Part shown: positions 22,284 to 31,400 of the stretch, piece by piece
Layout of the letters: each line of letters starts with the position of its first letter
How positions within the stretch are numbered: position 1 is the first letter of the stretch
Assembly (NCBI GenBank): GCA_008638375.1
Contig: CM018046.1
Span: forward strand, 41,665,706-41,729,705
Direction: 5' to 3'
DNA from: Nyssa sinensis
Lineage: Eukaryota > Streptophyta > Magnoliopsida > Cornales > Nyssaceae
DNA: 64,000 bases
The notes under the pieces: generated by a model
Databases searched by the model: none
Seen by the model: the letters and a program-made list of their open reading frames with translations, nothing else
Told to the model about the DNA's origin: nothing
Made by a program: the position numbers and the translations under genes

Positions 22284-22620
22284 ATGACAACCACCTCTAC
22301 TGTTGGCTTTACCAATCCTCCAACCCCGAAGAAGAAAGAGGAAGAGAAGCATAAAGAAGACAAATAAGAGAAAAAGGTTGGAGACGAAAGCAAAGACCCC
22401 AAGAAAGGCAAATTCCAAAGAAGACAAAGATGTGTCACTAGAGACCAAAGTGGTGAAGGCAAAGAAGAACGATTTCCTCAATATCTACGCTTAGAACTAC
22501 CAACTCTACCACCCTCAGAACTACCGACATTACCTTCTTTAGTCCCCCATTGAAGCGTACACCACACACCCTCCACAGATCTTCAATAATGAGAACCCTA
22601 ATGCTTGTTCTGTTATGTAA
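22284..22620 (+). pseudogene. 3' part of a HIPP gene (heavy-metal-associated isoprenylated plant protein), broken
   Basis: The C-terminus reads HPPQIFNNENPNACSVM before the TAA at 22618. That is the hallmark ending of HIPP proteins, with CSVM as the farnesylation CaaX box. In the same frame upstream are AKKNDFLNIYA and NYQLYHPQNYRHY, matching the Tyr-rich region before the tail, but with two in-frame TAG stops (22492 and 22540). The Lys/Glu-rich linker (PPTPKKKEEEKHKED) is in another frame, so a frameshift lies near 22370. The metal-binding HMA domain with its CxxC is not present upstream. Family members bind metals through the HMA domain and attach to membranes through the lipid. This copy can do neither. 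Confidence 0.72.
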
Positions 22621-22649
22621 CAATAGGAGACTATGAGAGGTAAAACAGA

Positions 22650-23078
22650 AAAATGGAACTTCTCCACGTGAGCACTGTTTGGGTTCTTAAAGTAGTACAA
22701 GTCTGCAGGAAAAGGAAAGTCTAGAATTTTTTTTTTTATTTAATTGAAGAGTGGGTTGATGACATAAGTTTCTTTTTCTTTTTTTTTACTAAAAACTTCA
22801 ATTCTTATATTTCCTAAAATTCATGTGCCTTGAATTGATTTGAATCGACTTGGTTGAACACTTTTTACTTCTTCCTATTCCCTTTGTTGGGTTTTTCTTA
22901 TGGACAAAAGTTATAGCTACCATTAATTGAAGGTAACTATCAGTAAAATGTACAATTTTATACTTTTAGAAACGTAGAATTAAAAACTATAATGTGATGT
23001 CAAGTCATGATATATTACTCTCTAATTGAAACTTTTTTTATCAAGTATTATGAGGTTCACAAACTATAAAATTTTAGG
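22650..23078 (+). repeat. 3' flank of the HIPP pseudogene, repeated at 57910-58340
   Basis: CTTCTCCACGTGAGCACTGT, GGGTTCTTAAAGTAGTACAA and TGATGTCAAGTCATGATATA recur in order at 57917-58280. This shows that the second segmental unit also once carried the HIPP locus, now lost to a Gypsy insertion and deletion. Noncoding. Confidence 0.8.
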
Positions 23079-23397
23079 CCTATCTACTCTAAATCCAAAT
23101 TATGAGATAGTTTGTCCAAGCTAACCCGAGATTGAGCTCACCCAAGTTTAAACTCATTTGTATTTGGCTCCCTGAGTTGCCCAAAAAAGGTCAAACTCAT
23201 TCGGGTTTCATCGAATTGGGCCCAATTTGTGTAAATATATAATATAAAATACATGTATAACATAGTTTTCCTAGCTTTATGTCCTGCATTGGTTCACTAG
23301 TCATACATCTCTGATTAAATTTTTACATTATTGGAGTATTAAAAGTGGACATGTAATGGGTCAAGTTTGAACAGACTTGTTAAAACTAGGGATGGTA

Positions 23398-23886
23398 ATA
23401 GGTTGGGTTAGGAGTTGGGGACTCCACCCCTCAAAAAACAAAAATTATCTTCAAACTTGTTTAAACCCCATGATATGGAGGGGACACGTCCCATCAGAAT
23501 TCTCATTTATTTTTAAACTATGTATTTATTTATTTTATTAAATTAATTATAAGTAACACATTTCAAACAAAAATCATAATATGTAAAATAAGAAATATAT
23601 ATATATATATATTTATCGAGAATTAAAATGAAATCATTTTTTATTTCAAACATATAACTTTATCAAGTTTATAAAAACTTTTAATGGATAAATAAAAAAT
23701 TTCATTATAAACATTAATTATGTAATATAAAAACTCTTTTATTATATTATTTTATATAATCGGGGTGAGGCCGAGTACCTTCTCTCTAAATCCTAACGGG
23801 ATGGAAATACTTTTCTGCAAAGCCGTTTCATTAAGAGCAGAATTGACAAACAAACTCTCAATGAAAAAAGTTAAATTGTCATTCCT
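23398..23886. mobile_element. Short TIR element, second copy of the family at 11126
   Basis: Starts AGGGATGGTAATAGGTTGGG and ends TTGTCATTCCT, inverted repeats of about 11-14 bp, with a GGGGACTCCACCCC phrase near the left end and an AT-rich middle. AACT flanks both sides and may be the target-site copy. No coding capacity. Confidence 0.6.
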
Positions 23887-24610
23887 AACTAAGACTCGGA
23901 CCCGGGTTGCTTTGTGCTTAAATAATTGATGAATTTAGACCATATGCTTCTATTGAAAGCAGAGTACTCTAAGGGAGAGACGGAACCAGCCATTTGGTAC
24001 ATCCATCATACTTGTTAAGATGAATGGTTTATGTCTATAAAGGTGGATTAATTTGTTTATGCTAAAGTACGAAGATAACTAATTCATTTGAGTTTCACTT
24101 GGTTTAGGGCTAACTTAACAATTAAGCAAATAAAATAATCACTTTGTATCCCATTTATTAAAAAAAAAAGTGTCTTAAATTTTATAAAAATAATATTATA
24201 CTTTTTAAATTTGTATTCTAAATTTCTTAGAAGTCCATTTTACTCAAAGTGTCTCCTATCCATAATCTTGTTAACCATGTCCAATTTACTCAGTTCTTGA
24301 GGTTTTATTAATTAGTCACAAGCTCGCAAGATTCTTAGTTATGCAAATAGGTTGACACCCAAACACTCAAAATCAGTCCTGAACACAGACAGAAATCAAT
24401 GTCAAATCCATCATAAATTGAATGGCTATGCTCAAGTAATAAATCAAGAGGATGATGTCAAACATGGCTCAAACATGCCTAGCTTGATATGTGTTGGACA
24501 TGTCTCATGATGTATTCTAATCATTCTATGAAGAGACAAAATCAATTTATGGTGTATGTACTATAAGCAACTAATTACCCGTTACATTCTACAACAGAAA
24601 CACAGCAAAT
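23887..24610. other. Gene-free stretch upstream of F4
   Basis: No supported ORF, RNA gene or repeat. It should contain the promoter of F4, but no clear TATA box stands out within 100 bases of the start codon at 24611. Confidence 0.4.
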
Positions 24611-24626
24611 ATGTACTATTTTGATC

Positions 24627-24631
24627 TAAGG
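24627..24631 (+). repeat. Left target-site duplication (TAAGG)
   Basis: Matches TAAGC at 27649-27653 on the other side of the LTR element, with one difference. Removing the element plus one copy joins the DLR and Y codons of F4. Confidence 0.8.
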
Positions 24632-24635
24632 TGCA

Positions 24636-24979
24636 TGTTAGATTTGATAGAATAACATAAAAGAAATAAGAAATAGAAAAAAAAAAAAAAAAAGAGAGAA
24701 AAAAGAGAAAAAGAAAAAATATTAAGAGACTACATTGTATTAGACTGAATTATATTAAAACTAAATAAGAGAGCTCGTTATATAGGAAAGTTATGAAGTT
24801 GTACGTGAAAAGTATTAATAAAAGAAAGAAAGGTCATGAGGTTGTACATAAAAAGTGTTAATAAAGGAAATAAAAGTTATGAGATTATACATGAAAAGTG
24901 TTAATAAAAAAAATAAATTATAAAACCCTAATCCTACTAGAATTACACAATATATATGTAAACTATTATACTTCTAACA
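24636..24979 (-). mobile_element. 3' LTR of the non-autonomous element
   Basis: Plus-strand reading TGTTAGATTTG ... CTTCTAACA. It shares GAATAACATAAAAG, the purine-rich tract, ACTACATT[GA][TC]ATTAGACTGAA and TATATGTAAACTATTATAC with the LTR at 27349. The phrase GGTCATGAGGTTGTACAT and its variants recur inside each LTR. Confidence 0.85.
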
Positions 24980-24989
24980 CCCCCCTCGA
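24980..24989 (-). other. Polypurine tract of the non-autonomous element
   Basis: On the minus strand the sequence is TTCGAGGGGGG immediately before the LTR start TGTTAGAAG. This is the expected position. Confidence 0.75.
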
Positions 24990-25447
24990 ACTCATGGTAA
25001 GAGGTAGACTAACTTGAGTTTGCAAATAAAAATCTCTAAAAGTGGATAGTTGACTTGTTGGCTTTGTGGTTGAAATGTAGATGTTACCCAAGTTGACATG
25101 CATGGTTGTGGAAATGGAATTTCAATAGAGTTAATAACAACGCATGAAAGCGCAAAGCTGGAACTGAAGGCGACGCATAGAAGCGCAAGTGATGATGTGC
25201 ATAGCCGATTCTGATAGCAACTCATGGAAGTGTGGACCCGATTCTAATTGAGCTGACCACGTGACGAAACACGTAGTTGGTGGGGCGGGAAACACAGGTT
25301 AAACACGTGCGAGAGCTTACGTGGCATAACACGTAACAAGTGTGAGAGATTACGTGGCGTAACATGGAGCTGAATATCCTAGACATGTGGTGTAACATAT
25401 GAAAAAGTTGGACACAAGTGAGGAGCAGCTAGGCGACGGATGTTGAG

Positions 25448-25566
25448 TGATGATGAGTGGCAGTGACATGGTCACGACTGAGCCAGATAGTTGATCGAAT
25501 GTTGACAAAGCCGGTGAGGAGCAGTGACATGGTCACGACTGAGCCGGATGATTGATAGAATGTTGA
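25448..25566 (+). repeat. Tandem repeat in the interior of the non-autonomous element
   Basis: The phrase CAGTGACATGGTCACGACTG occurs at about 25461 and 25523, followed each time by AGCC[AG]GAT[AG][GA]TTGAT and GAATGTTGA. The period is about 62 bp, with two copies. The core ATGGTCACGACTG has no open frame of note. Confidence 0.75.
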
Positions 25567-26869
25567 AGACGCGAAAGCAAAAAAGAGACGTGAGAGTTTC
25601 TCCGTGACTTTGGTCATTTTGGGAGAATGTTACAATAGTGGCTAGTTATGGTGAACAATAGCTTATTGTGATTTGGGTGGTGACAACCAATCTGGTGGTG
25701 GGCTGTATTGAAAGAGTTAATGGTGATGACGGGGCTTGATGGAGATTTTGTGATGATGAACAGAGACGTTGCATCATTGATTGGCAGATATAGCAGAGGT
25801 ACAGGGTTGAGATAGGTTGTTGCGGGTGTGTGATAGTGAGAGTGGAGAAGATGATGGCATGACTAGAGGATTTTGCACGATGATGAGAAGATTCTGGTGG
25901 TGCAACAATGAGTGAGTAAGTGAGTGAGTGAGTGTGTTGCAATCTGATAACCTTCGGTCTGTGAGTGAACAACGTTTGATTGGACGATGGTGTTTAATGG
26001 TGATGTTGGATGATAATAGATGAAGGATTGGTGATAGAGGTGATGAAAATGTTGTGGACAGTGAATTTTCTTTGACGATGGTTGAATCTACGAGGGTGAT
26101 GAATCTAAGGATAAACCCTAGCTATGATCAAGATGTTTGCGATAGGCCAACGAGTTGAACAGAGGCGCTGATAGGTGTAACCGATGGTAAGACTATTCCG
26201 ATGAGGATGAACAGTGGTCTTTTAGAGTTGTTGTGGCTTCTTGACGATCTGTGACTCTGGGAGAGTCTGAACAAAGATGGATGTTGCTGGAGGCTTTGCG
26301 ACGACTAATGAAGACGGTCGCGATTGTGATGGTGCTACTGCTAATAGTGAAAGAACTGGGTCACAACTATGATTTCCTTTTTTTTTTAATCAATGATAAA
26401 CAGTGAAGTAAGATTGGTGCAGAGCTATGGTCAGATGGGTTTATGGTTAGGTATAGATCAAGACTATTTAAAGTTTTGAAAAAGGAAAAATTATGCTCGT
26501 AGTTTTGGGGGTGGCAGTTCCGGTTGGGGCTTTAAGGGGGCTTGGGTGGAAGCAAAAATCTCATGAGGAAGATACGGGAACTTGATACATGGCTTCACAG
26601 ACTCCATGGCCGACTGAAGACTAACACTAGGAAGAAGACGGATTGGGCTTTGAATACGATCAGTGGTGGCAGTGACTAAAGGCAATGAAGATGGTGGTGA
26701 CGAGCATGAAACTTGATTTCGTCTATAGTGGGGCTACCGTGGCTATGTTATGATGGAATGAACAATCACATGAAACTTGATTACCATGTGATAGATTCAG
26801 TCTGGCGAATGAAGTATATAATTGATTCAATCGCTGTGATATTGATTCAATCGCTGTGAGGATTACCAT

Positions 26870-27184
26870 GTGATCGATTCAGTCCAGTTCTTGTACCTAC
26901 AGCCACAACAAATGTTCCTTATGCTCAATAACAGTGTTCTTGTACCTGCGGTGATGGTGTTGTCATGGATTTACAAGTACGTGACCGGGAGACAACCACC
27001 TGGTGCTAACCAGCTTGACCAAGCGGGCATGAAGCTAGCTAGCAAGGCTCAAGAGATGAAGGACAAGGCTGAGAACAAAGCTGATGGGTTTGCAACAGGA
27101 GATGAACAGGTCTGTGACGGTTATTGTGACTTGATGATCGGTGTCGATGGAAAACCCCGAGGTGGCAATACGAAAGTGGGTTAG
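26870..27184 (+). CDS. Open frame in the retroelement interior, possible captured gene piece
   Basis: A 104-codon frame on the strand opposite to the element. Its middle part reads MVLSWIYKYVTGRQPPGANQ, then LDQAGMKLASKAQEMKDKAE, a hydrophobic start followed by a Lys/Ala/Glu-rich helix-forming stretch. The base composition here is more balanced than in the rest of the interior. This looks like protein-coding DNA taken from a host gene rather than retroelement sequence. I cannot name the source. The first 25 codons lie in DNA that looks noncoding, so 26954 is as good a start as 26870. Expression is doubtful. Confidence 0.3.
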   Translation: MIDSVQFLYLQPQQMFLMLNNSVLVPAVMVLSWIYKYVTGRQPPGANQLDQAGMKLASKAQEMKDKAENKADGFATGDEQVCDGYCDLMIGVDGKPRGGNTKVG

Positions 27185-27335
27185 CACTGTGTTTCAACTG
27201 TGACGGTTATTGTGACTTGTTGATGATGATGATGCAACAACTCCAATGGTTCCGCGATGCATGGCTGAGTAATCTCGGATGATAAGGGTGGTGATGTGTG
27301 AACCACGATGAATGGTGGGGGTCACTGATCAAGAT

Positions 27336-27348
27336 GGTTCTGATACCA
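27336..27348 (-). other. Primer-binding site of the non-autonomous element
   Basis: Minus-strand TGGTATCAGAACC, close to the 3' end complement of plant initiator tRNA-Met (TGGTATCAGAGC, as at 55713). It lies directly next to the LTR. Confidence 0.8.
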
Positions 27349-27648
27349 CGTAAGATTTGGTGGAATAACATAAAAGCGATAAGAAAAAAAAAAAAAAAAA
27401 AAAGAGAGAAAAGAAAAAAAGGGGAAAACATTAATGGACTACATTACATTAGACTGAATTATACTGAAACTAAACAAGAGAGTTCCTTATATAAGAAGGT
27501 CATGAGGTTGTACATGGAAAGTATTAATAAAAGAAACAAAGGTCATGAGGTTGTACATGAAAAGTGTTAATAAAAAAAATAAACTATGAACCCCTAATCC
27601 TACTAAAATTACACAATAATATATATGTAAACTATTATACTTTTAACA
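27349..27648 (-). mobile_element. 5' LTR of the non-autonomous element
   Basis: Pairs with 24636-24979. The start (CGTAAG instead of TGTTAG) has mutated, while the outer end TTTTAACA is intact. The differences between the LTRs, several point changes and an A-tract length change, show that the insertion is not very recent. Confidence 0.85.
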
Positions 27649-28130
27649 TAAGCTATGCTATTTTAGTTGTGATAAACATTGTGAAATCACAAACAGGTAT
27701 GCCATGGGATTGGGATCCATTTGACACAATTCGTCATCTCACTTGGATGAAATTTTGGTTTCTCACCCTTCTCTTCTTGCTCTTCTCCTCCACCTCCATC
27801 AGACTCCCTCTAACTTCTCAACTCAAAATGGGTCACATTCATGTACAAGTTGGAGATTTCTCTGCCATCTTTGTTCTTCTATTGGTAGCTTCACTGCTCA
27901 TCCCAGAAACACTCTTTTGGTATGCCTACCCCATTATGATTTTACTCTCTTCATGCTCTGCTTGGCTTTCCAATATATTCAAGAGCTTCTCCAATGGGTG
28001 CAAACCATTCTGTCCATGGTTCCTTATTTGAACATATTCGACATACGCTGAACCGGCAAACCCAGAACAAGAACCTGTAGTTGAAGGAATCATGGGGCCT
28101 AATTTTGAAGATGGAGGTGCCCAAGTCTAG

Positions 28131-29233
28131 TCCATTGATGAAGTTAGAATGCTCACCTTTGTAGCACTGCAAAGTTTGTCCGAATGGTCATATAATGTAT
28201 ATATTCTTCCTCTTTCTTCTCATTTTACTTCCTTTCTGTTTTCTGTGTAATTCTAGGTTGTCATATTTGGTTTATTCTGAAGAAAATTTTGTACTTGTTC
28301 TTTTTGTTCTGTTTATTATCATGGCTTTGTTTTACCATATATATCCATCTCTACACAGTACATTCAAATTAAAAAAAAAAATTATTGAACCTTTGAACTT
28401 AGCACCCAATGTTTAGATTGGTACATGAATATTACCCTTCAAATAATTTTAATTCAAAAATGTAAAACTTAACTTCATAAAATTTTGTCCTGTTTTGAAT
28501 TTTTTTTTAATGGATAACTTAATTTTAATTAAAAAATGAATAGTTACCACATCCATCTCTACACAGTACATTCATCATAATTTTTTTTTAATTTAAATAA
28601 AAAAATTAAATATGTCTATTAATTATAAAAATATTATTCACAGATCATCCGGTTAATCGAATCGGTATACCAAACAAGATACAAGAAGAGATGTACGAGG
28701 AAATGAACAATTAATACCGAAATCTAGCAACTTAATTAACCACCACATGTCTCTAACCAACAGAGAAAAAACCTGTTGGCTTGGGACTTAATGATCCATG
28801 ATAGCTGGTTTGTACTTCATTTAGAAGTCATGACTGAATGTCAATGATTTTCCAAGCAATCTCTGCTGTGAATATGCCCCATGCCATGTTGCCTGAATTC
28901 AAGAAAGATTATTTTTATTGCTGGAATAAAGTGTTATATGGACTATTGATCTCCTTAATTAGGCACTTTCAGTCGTGGCTGCAAGCCATTCTCTACTGTT
29001 CCTGCATGTATATTCTCGTCACAACCAGAATTAAAAATGGAGAGAGAGAGATAAACTAGAACTACCAATTATAATTTAAAAAAAAAAGGAAAAAAAAGGA
29101 AAGAGAGAAGAAAAAATTGAAGAATATAATCAAATAAATAAGTGAAAGTGACTGAGTTCTAAATAATAAATTTGCCAAGTTATATACTACGGATGGCTTG
29201 GGCAGAATTTATTTGAAGACGACTACTATATTT
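28131..29233. other. F4 3' flank and gene-free stretch
   Basis: The first 60 bp downstream of F4 (TTTGTAGCACTGCAAAG...) match the F3 3' flank (31430). The phrase CCATCTCTACACAGTACATTCA occurs at 28348 and 28552, about 200 bp apart. A possible, badly worn family fragment lies at 28838-29059. There is no other supported content. Confidence 0.5.
28907..29035 (+). pseudogene. Possible remnant of a DLRY-family 3' region
   Basis: The frame reads LISLIRHFQSWLQAILYCSC, then MYILVTTR. It resembles the family stretch SxLxxLxxxLQxIPxxxIxCTTQQ (F1 residues 112-136). The match is short and rests on spacing of hydrophobic residues plus LQ and TT. It may be chance. Confidence 0.25.
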
Positions 29234-29771
29234 AGGGATGACAATTTGTCATGTCCCATCTCGTCTCGCTCCTAATGAGGTGAGTATGGGGTGTTCATAA
29301 ACAGAGTCGGGACGGAGTCGGAGTATGACTTTTAAAACCCTATCAGATTCATAGGATGGTCACCCTGTCCCAACCCCATCTCCTTTATATATTAAGTTTT
29401 TTTATTTATTTTTATATACACTATATTTACTAGTAAATAACATTATATAAAATTAGTTTTAAGATTTTTCATATCACATCCGTATATATATTTTTTGTAT
29501 TAGTTATTTTGGCAAAAAAAAAATTAATTTAATTATCAAAATAAAAATTTTAACTTACTTAAAAAATATATATAACGGGGTTCGGAGTCTGGGGCGAGGC
29601 AGGGTGAAGTTGGGGAATATAAATGGGGTCGGAGTCAGAGTCAGAGTCAGGGTCTGAGTCAAGGTTGTGGTAAACCTCTAAAAAGAATGGGACGAGATCG
29701 GAGTGAAAAATATAAATAGGGTCAAAATTAGGGAAGGCTCATCCCATCTCAAACCTGCCCATTACCATTTC
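29234..29771. mobile_element. Short TIR element, third copy of the family at 11126
   Basis: Starts AGGGATGACAATTTGTCATG and ends CATTACCATTTCT, with repeated GGGTCGGAGTCAGAGTCAG phrases near the right side and an AT-rich middle. No coding capacity. Confidence 0.6.
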
Positions 29772-29833
29772 TATTACTATTACTATAACATATAATGGGG
29801 TCAGGGTTCAACCATCCTTTTCTTAACTTTTTC

Positions 29834-29897
29834 AGTTTTTATATGTGAAAGGCCCTCTTTCACATAATAAGTTTGCCCTCTTTCACATATAAAAACT
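29834..29897. repeat. Inverted repeat, 18 bp arms
   Basis: AGTTTTTATATGTGAAAG at 29834-29851 is perfectly complementary to 29880-29897, with 28 bases between. CCTCTTTCACATA occurs twice inside. It may be a small foldback or part of a MITE. Confidence 0.8.
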
Positions 29898-30029
29898 TAT
29901 CTTAACATAAAGTTAACCTCTCTGTCTCTCACACACACACACAATTTAACTCTAAAAGTAACTAAATTATTGAGGGGTCATTAACGTATATTGGATAATA
30001 ATTTTGTAATAATCTTAGTTACTATGTTC

Positions 30030-30247
30030 CATTTAGGTTGAAGGTGCCTCCAATTTAACATAAATGAACATTCTCAATTTCTTTCATAATAATTATTTTT
30101 AAAATTTAAAAAATATTATAATTTTAACACGTATATCTCATTTAGGTTGAAGGTGTCTCCAATTTAACATAAATGGACATTCTCAATTTCTTTCATAATA
30201 ATTATTTTTAAAATTTAAAAAATATTATAATTTTAATACGTGAATCT
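30030..30247. repeat. 109 bp tandem duplication, two copies
   Basis: CATTTAGGTTGAAGGTG[CT]CTCC starts each copy, at 30030 and 30139. The copies differ at only a few bases. Noncoding. Confidence 0.85.
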
Positions 30248-30898
30248 CACAAAAGAAATGAAAATATTTCATTTCAAATAAAATTGAGACAATGTCAGCT
30301 AGACCTGTTTATCAAATAACTTTATTCGTGTTAACAATTAATTTATTTAAAAACTTAATTAAGATATCATAGAAAGTGTAGTGTAAATATTGTATTATAA
30401 TATTTATTTTTGTGAGTGAGGCCACTGTGCAAGGAATCTTATGTCTTATGAATTAATACATACATTCCAAATATGTATGTGTGTGTCGGTGGACAGACGG
30501 GATGTTTGAAAACGAGTGATACCTACCATGATTTTTAGGTAACCTTTTCGTTACGCCAATTGTTGTATGGAATCAATTTCACCCGCAATTTGGAAATTGG
30601 AAAGCTATTGCTGGCTGTTCGCAACTAGGTTGAGGTACTTCGGAATCCTCCACTCACATCACTTATTCTGACAAAAGAGAATGGAAATGTGAAAAAAGCT
30701 CAGACACCATCCATCTGAATAATAAATACACGAGGATAATGTTTTGTTGATCCTCCAGGAAAGGGAAATGGAAGTCTTTTGCCTCTTTCAAAGGCACTGA
30801 CCAAATGTCATTGACATGGAATAAGAGACATAAATTACAGATACGTGAAACTACGAGCAATTCACAATCATTACAAACTGAACTAATACGCAGCAAGA

Positions 30899-31400
30899 AT
30901 GCACAGTTTTGATTTAAGGTATCCCATCCTACTTGTAATAAACATCCTCAAGTCACAAGCAGGCATGCCTTGGGACTGGGACTCATTTGATTTAATTGGT
31001 CATCTCACTTGGATGAAATTCTGGTTTCTCTCCATTCTTTTCTTGATCTTCTCCTTCACCTCTATCAACGTCCCTCTAACCTGTCCAGTCAATACGGGCC
31101 AATTACAAATAGGAGTCACAGATTTCTTTACCACTCTTACTGTGTCACTGGCAGCCTCACTTCTCTTCCCACAAGTGCTCTTTTGGGATGCCTACCCAGT
31201 TATCATATTGCTTTTTCATGTTCTGCTTGGCTTTTCAATATGTTCAACAGCTTTCTCTGTTGGGTGCGGACAATATTCATTACACTTCCTGATTTAAACA
31301 TATCCATCTCTGCACTGCAGATGACATAAACCTAGAGCCATCACCTGAAGTTCTTGGAATTGTAGGACTTGATTTAGAAAATGGAGGCGCACAAGTGTAG
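30899..31400 (+). pseudogene. F3: type II DLRY-family gene with a frameshift (open 132 codons)
   Basis: The ATG at 30899 opens MHSFDLRYPILLVINILKSQ and GMPWDWD, the type II start shared with F4. The membrane core follows (MKFWFLSILFLIFS), then LQIGVTDF at 69-76 and LLFPQVLFWDAYPVIIL at 88-104. Compared with F4, one base is missing near 31214 (TTGCTTTTTCATG against TTACTCTCTTCATG). The frame therefore leaves the family sequence and stops at 31297. The expected CSAWLFNMFNSFLCWVRTIF is read in the next frame, and the acidic tail ending ENGGAQV (stop at 31398) in the third. A shortened 132 aa protein with both hydrophobic blocks could still be made, so it is not certain that the gene is dead. Confidence 0.75.

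Larger units (their letters stand above)
24632..27648 (-). mobile_element. Non-autonomous Copia-like LTR retrotransposon, about 3.0 kb
   Basis: Two direct repeats of about 300-350 bp flank a 2.36 kb interior. On the minus strand there is an LTR, then a primer-binding site TGGTATCAGAACC (27336-27348), the interior, a G6 polypurine tract (24980-24985) and a second LTR. This order gives the orientation. No gag or pol motif is present in any frame of the interior, so it must have moved with the help of another element. Between the left target-site copy and the LTR start TGTTAG are four extra bases (TGCA, 24632-24635). The interior carries a possible captured gene piece at 26870-27184 and short tandem repeats. 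Confidence 0.8.
24611..28130 (+). pseudogene. F4: type II DLRY-family gene split by an LTR retrotransposon
   Basis: The gene starts at ATG 24611 with MYYFDLR, is interrupted at 24632-27648 by an LTR element, and resumes at 27654. The resumed frame gives Y-A-I-L-V-V-I-N-I-V-K-S-Q, then GMPWDWDPFD. The flanking target-site copies (TAAGG at 24627 and TAAGC at 27649) fit exactly, so the reading frame before insertion is clear. The membrane core follows (KFWFLTLLFLLFSS, HVQVGDFSA, LLIPETLFWYAYPIMILLSS). A one-base deletion relative to F3 near 27985 then shifts the frame and gives a stop at 28029. The old tail (EPANPEQEP ... EDGGAQV, stop at 28128) lies in yet another frame. It cannot make a normal protein. 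Confidence 0.82.

Noticed and set aside
22072..22481. Several overlapping minus-strand frames over the HIPP pseudogene
   Set aside because: Shadows of the Lys/Glu-rich HIPP linker, which read as Phe/Ser/Leu on the other strand.
25646..25972. Minus-strand frame of 108 codons in the retroelement interior
   Set aside because: His/Ser/Thr-rich low-information frame without gag or protease features.
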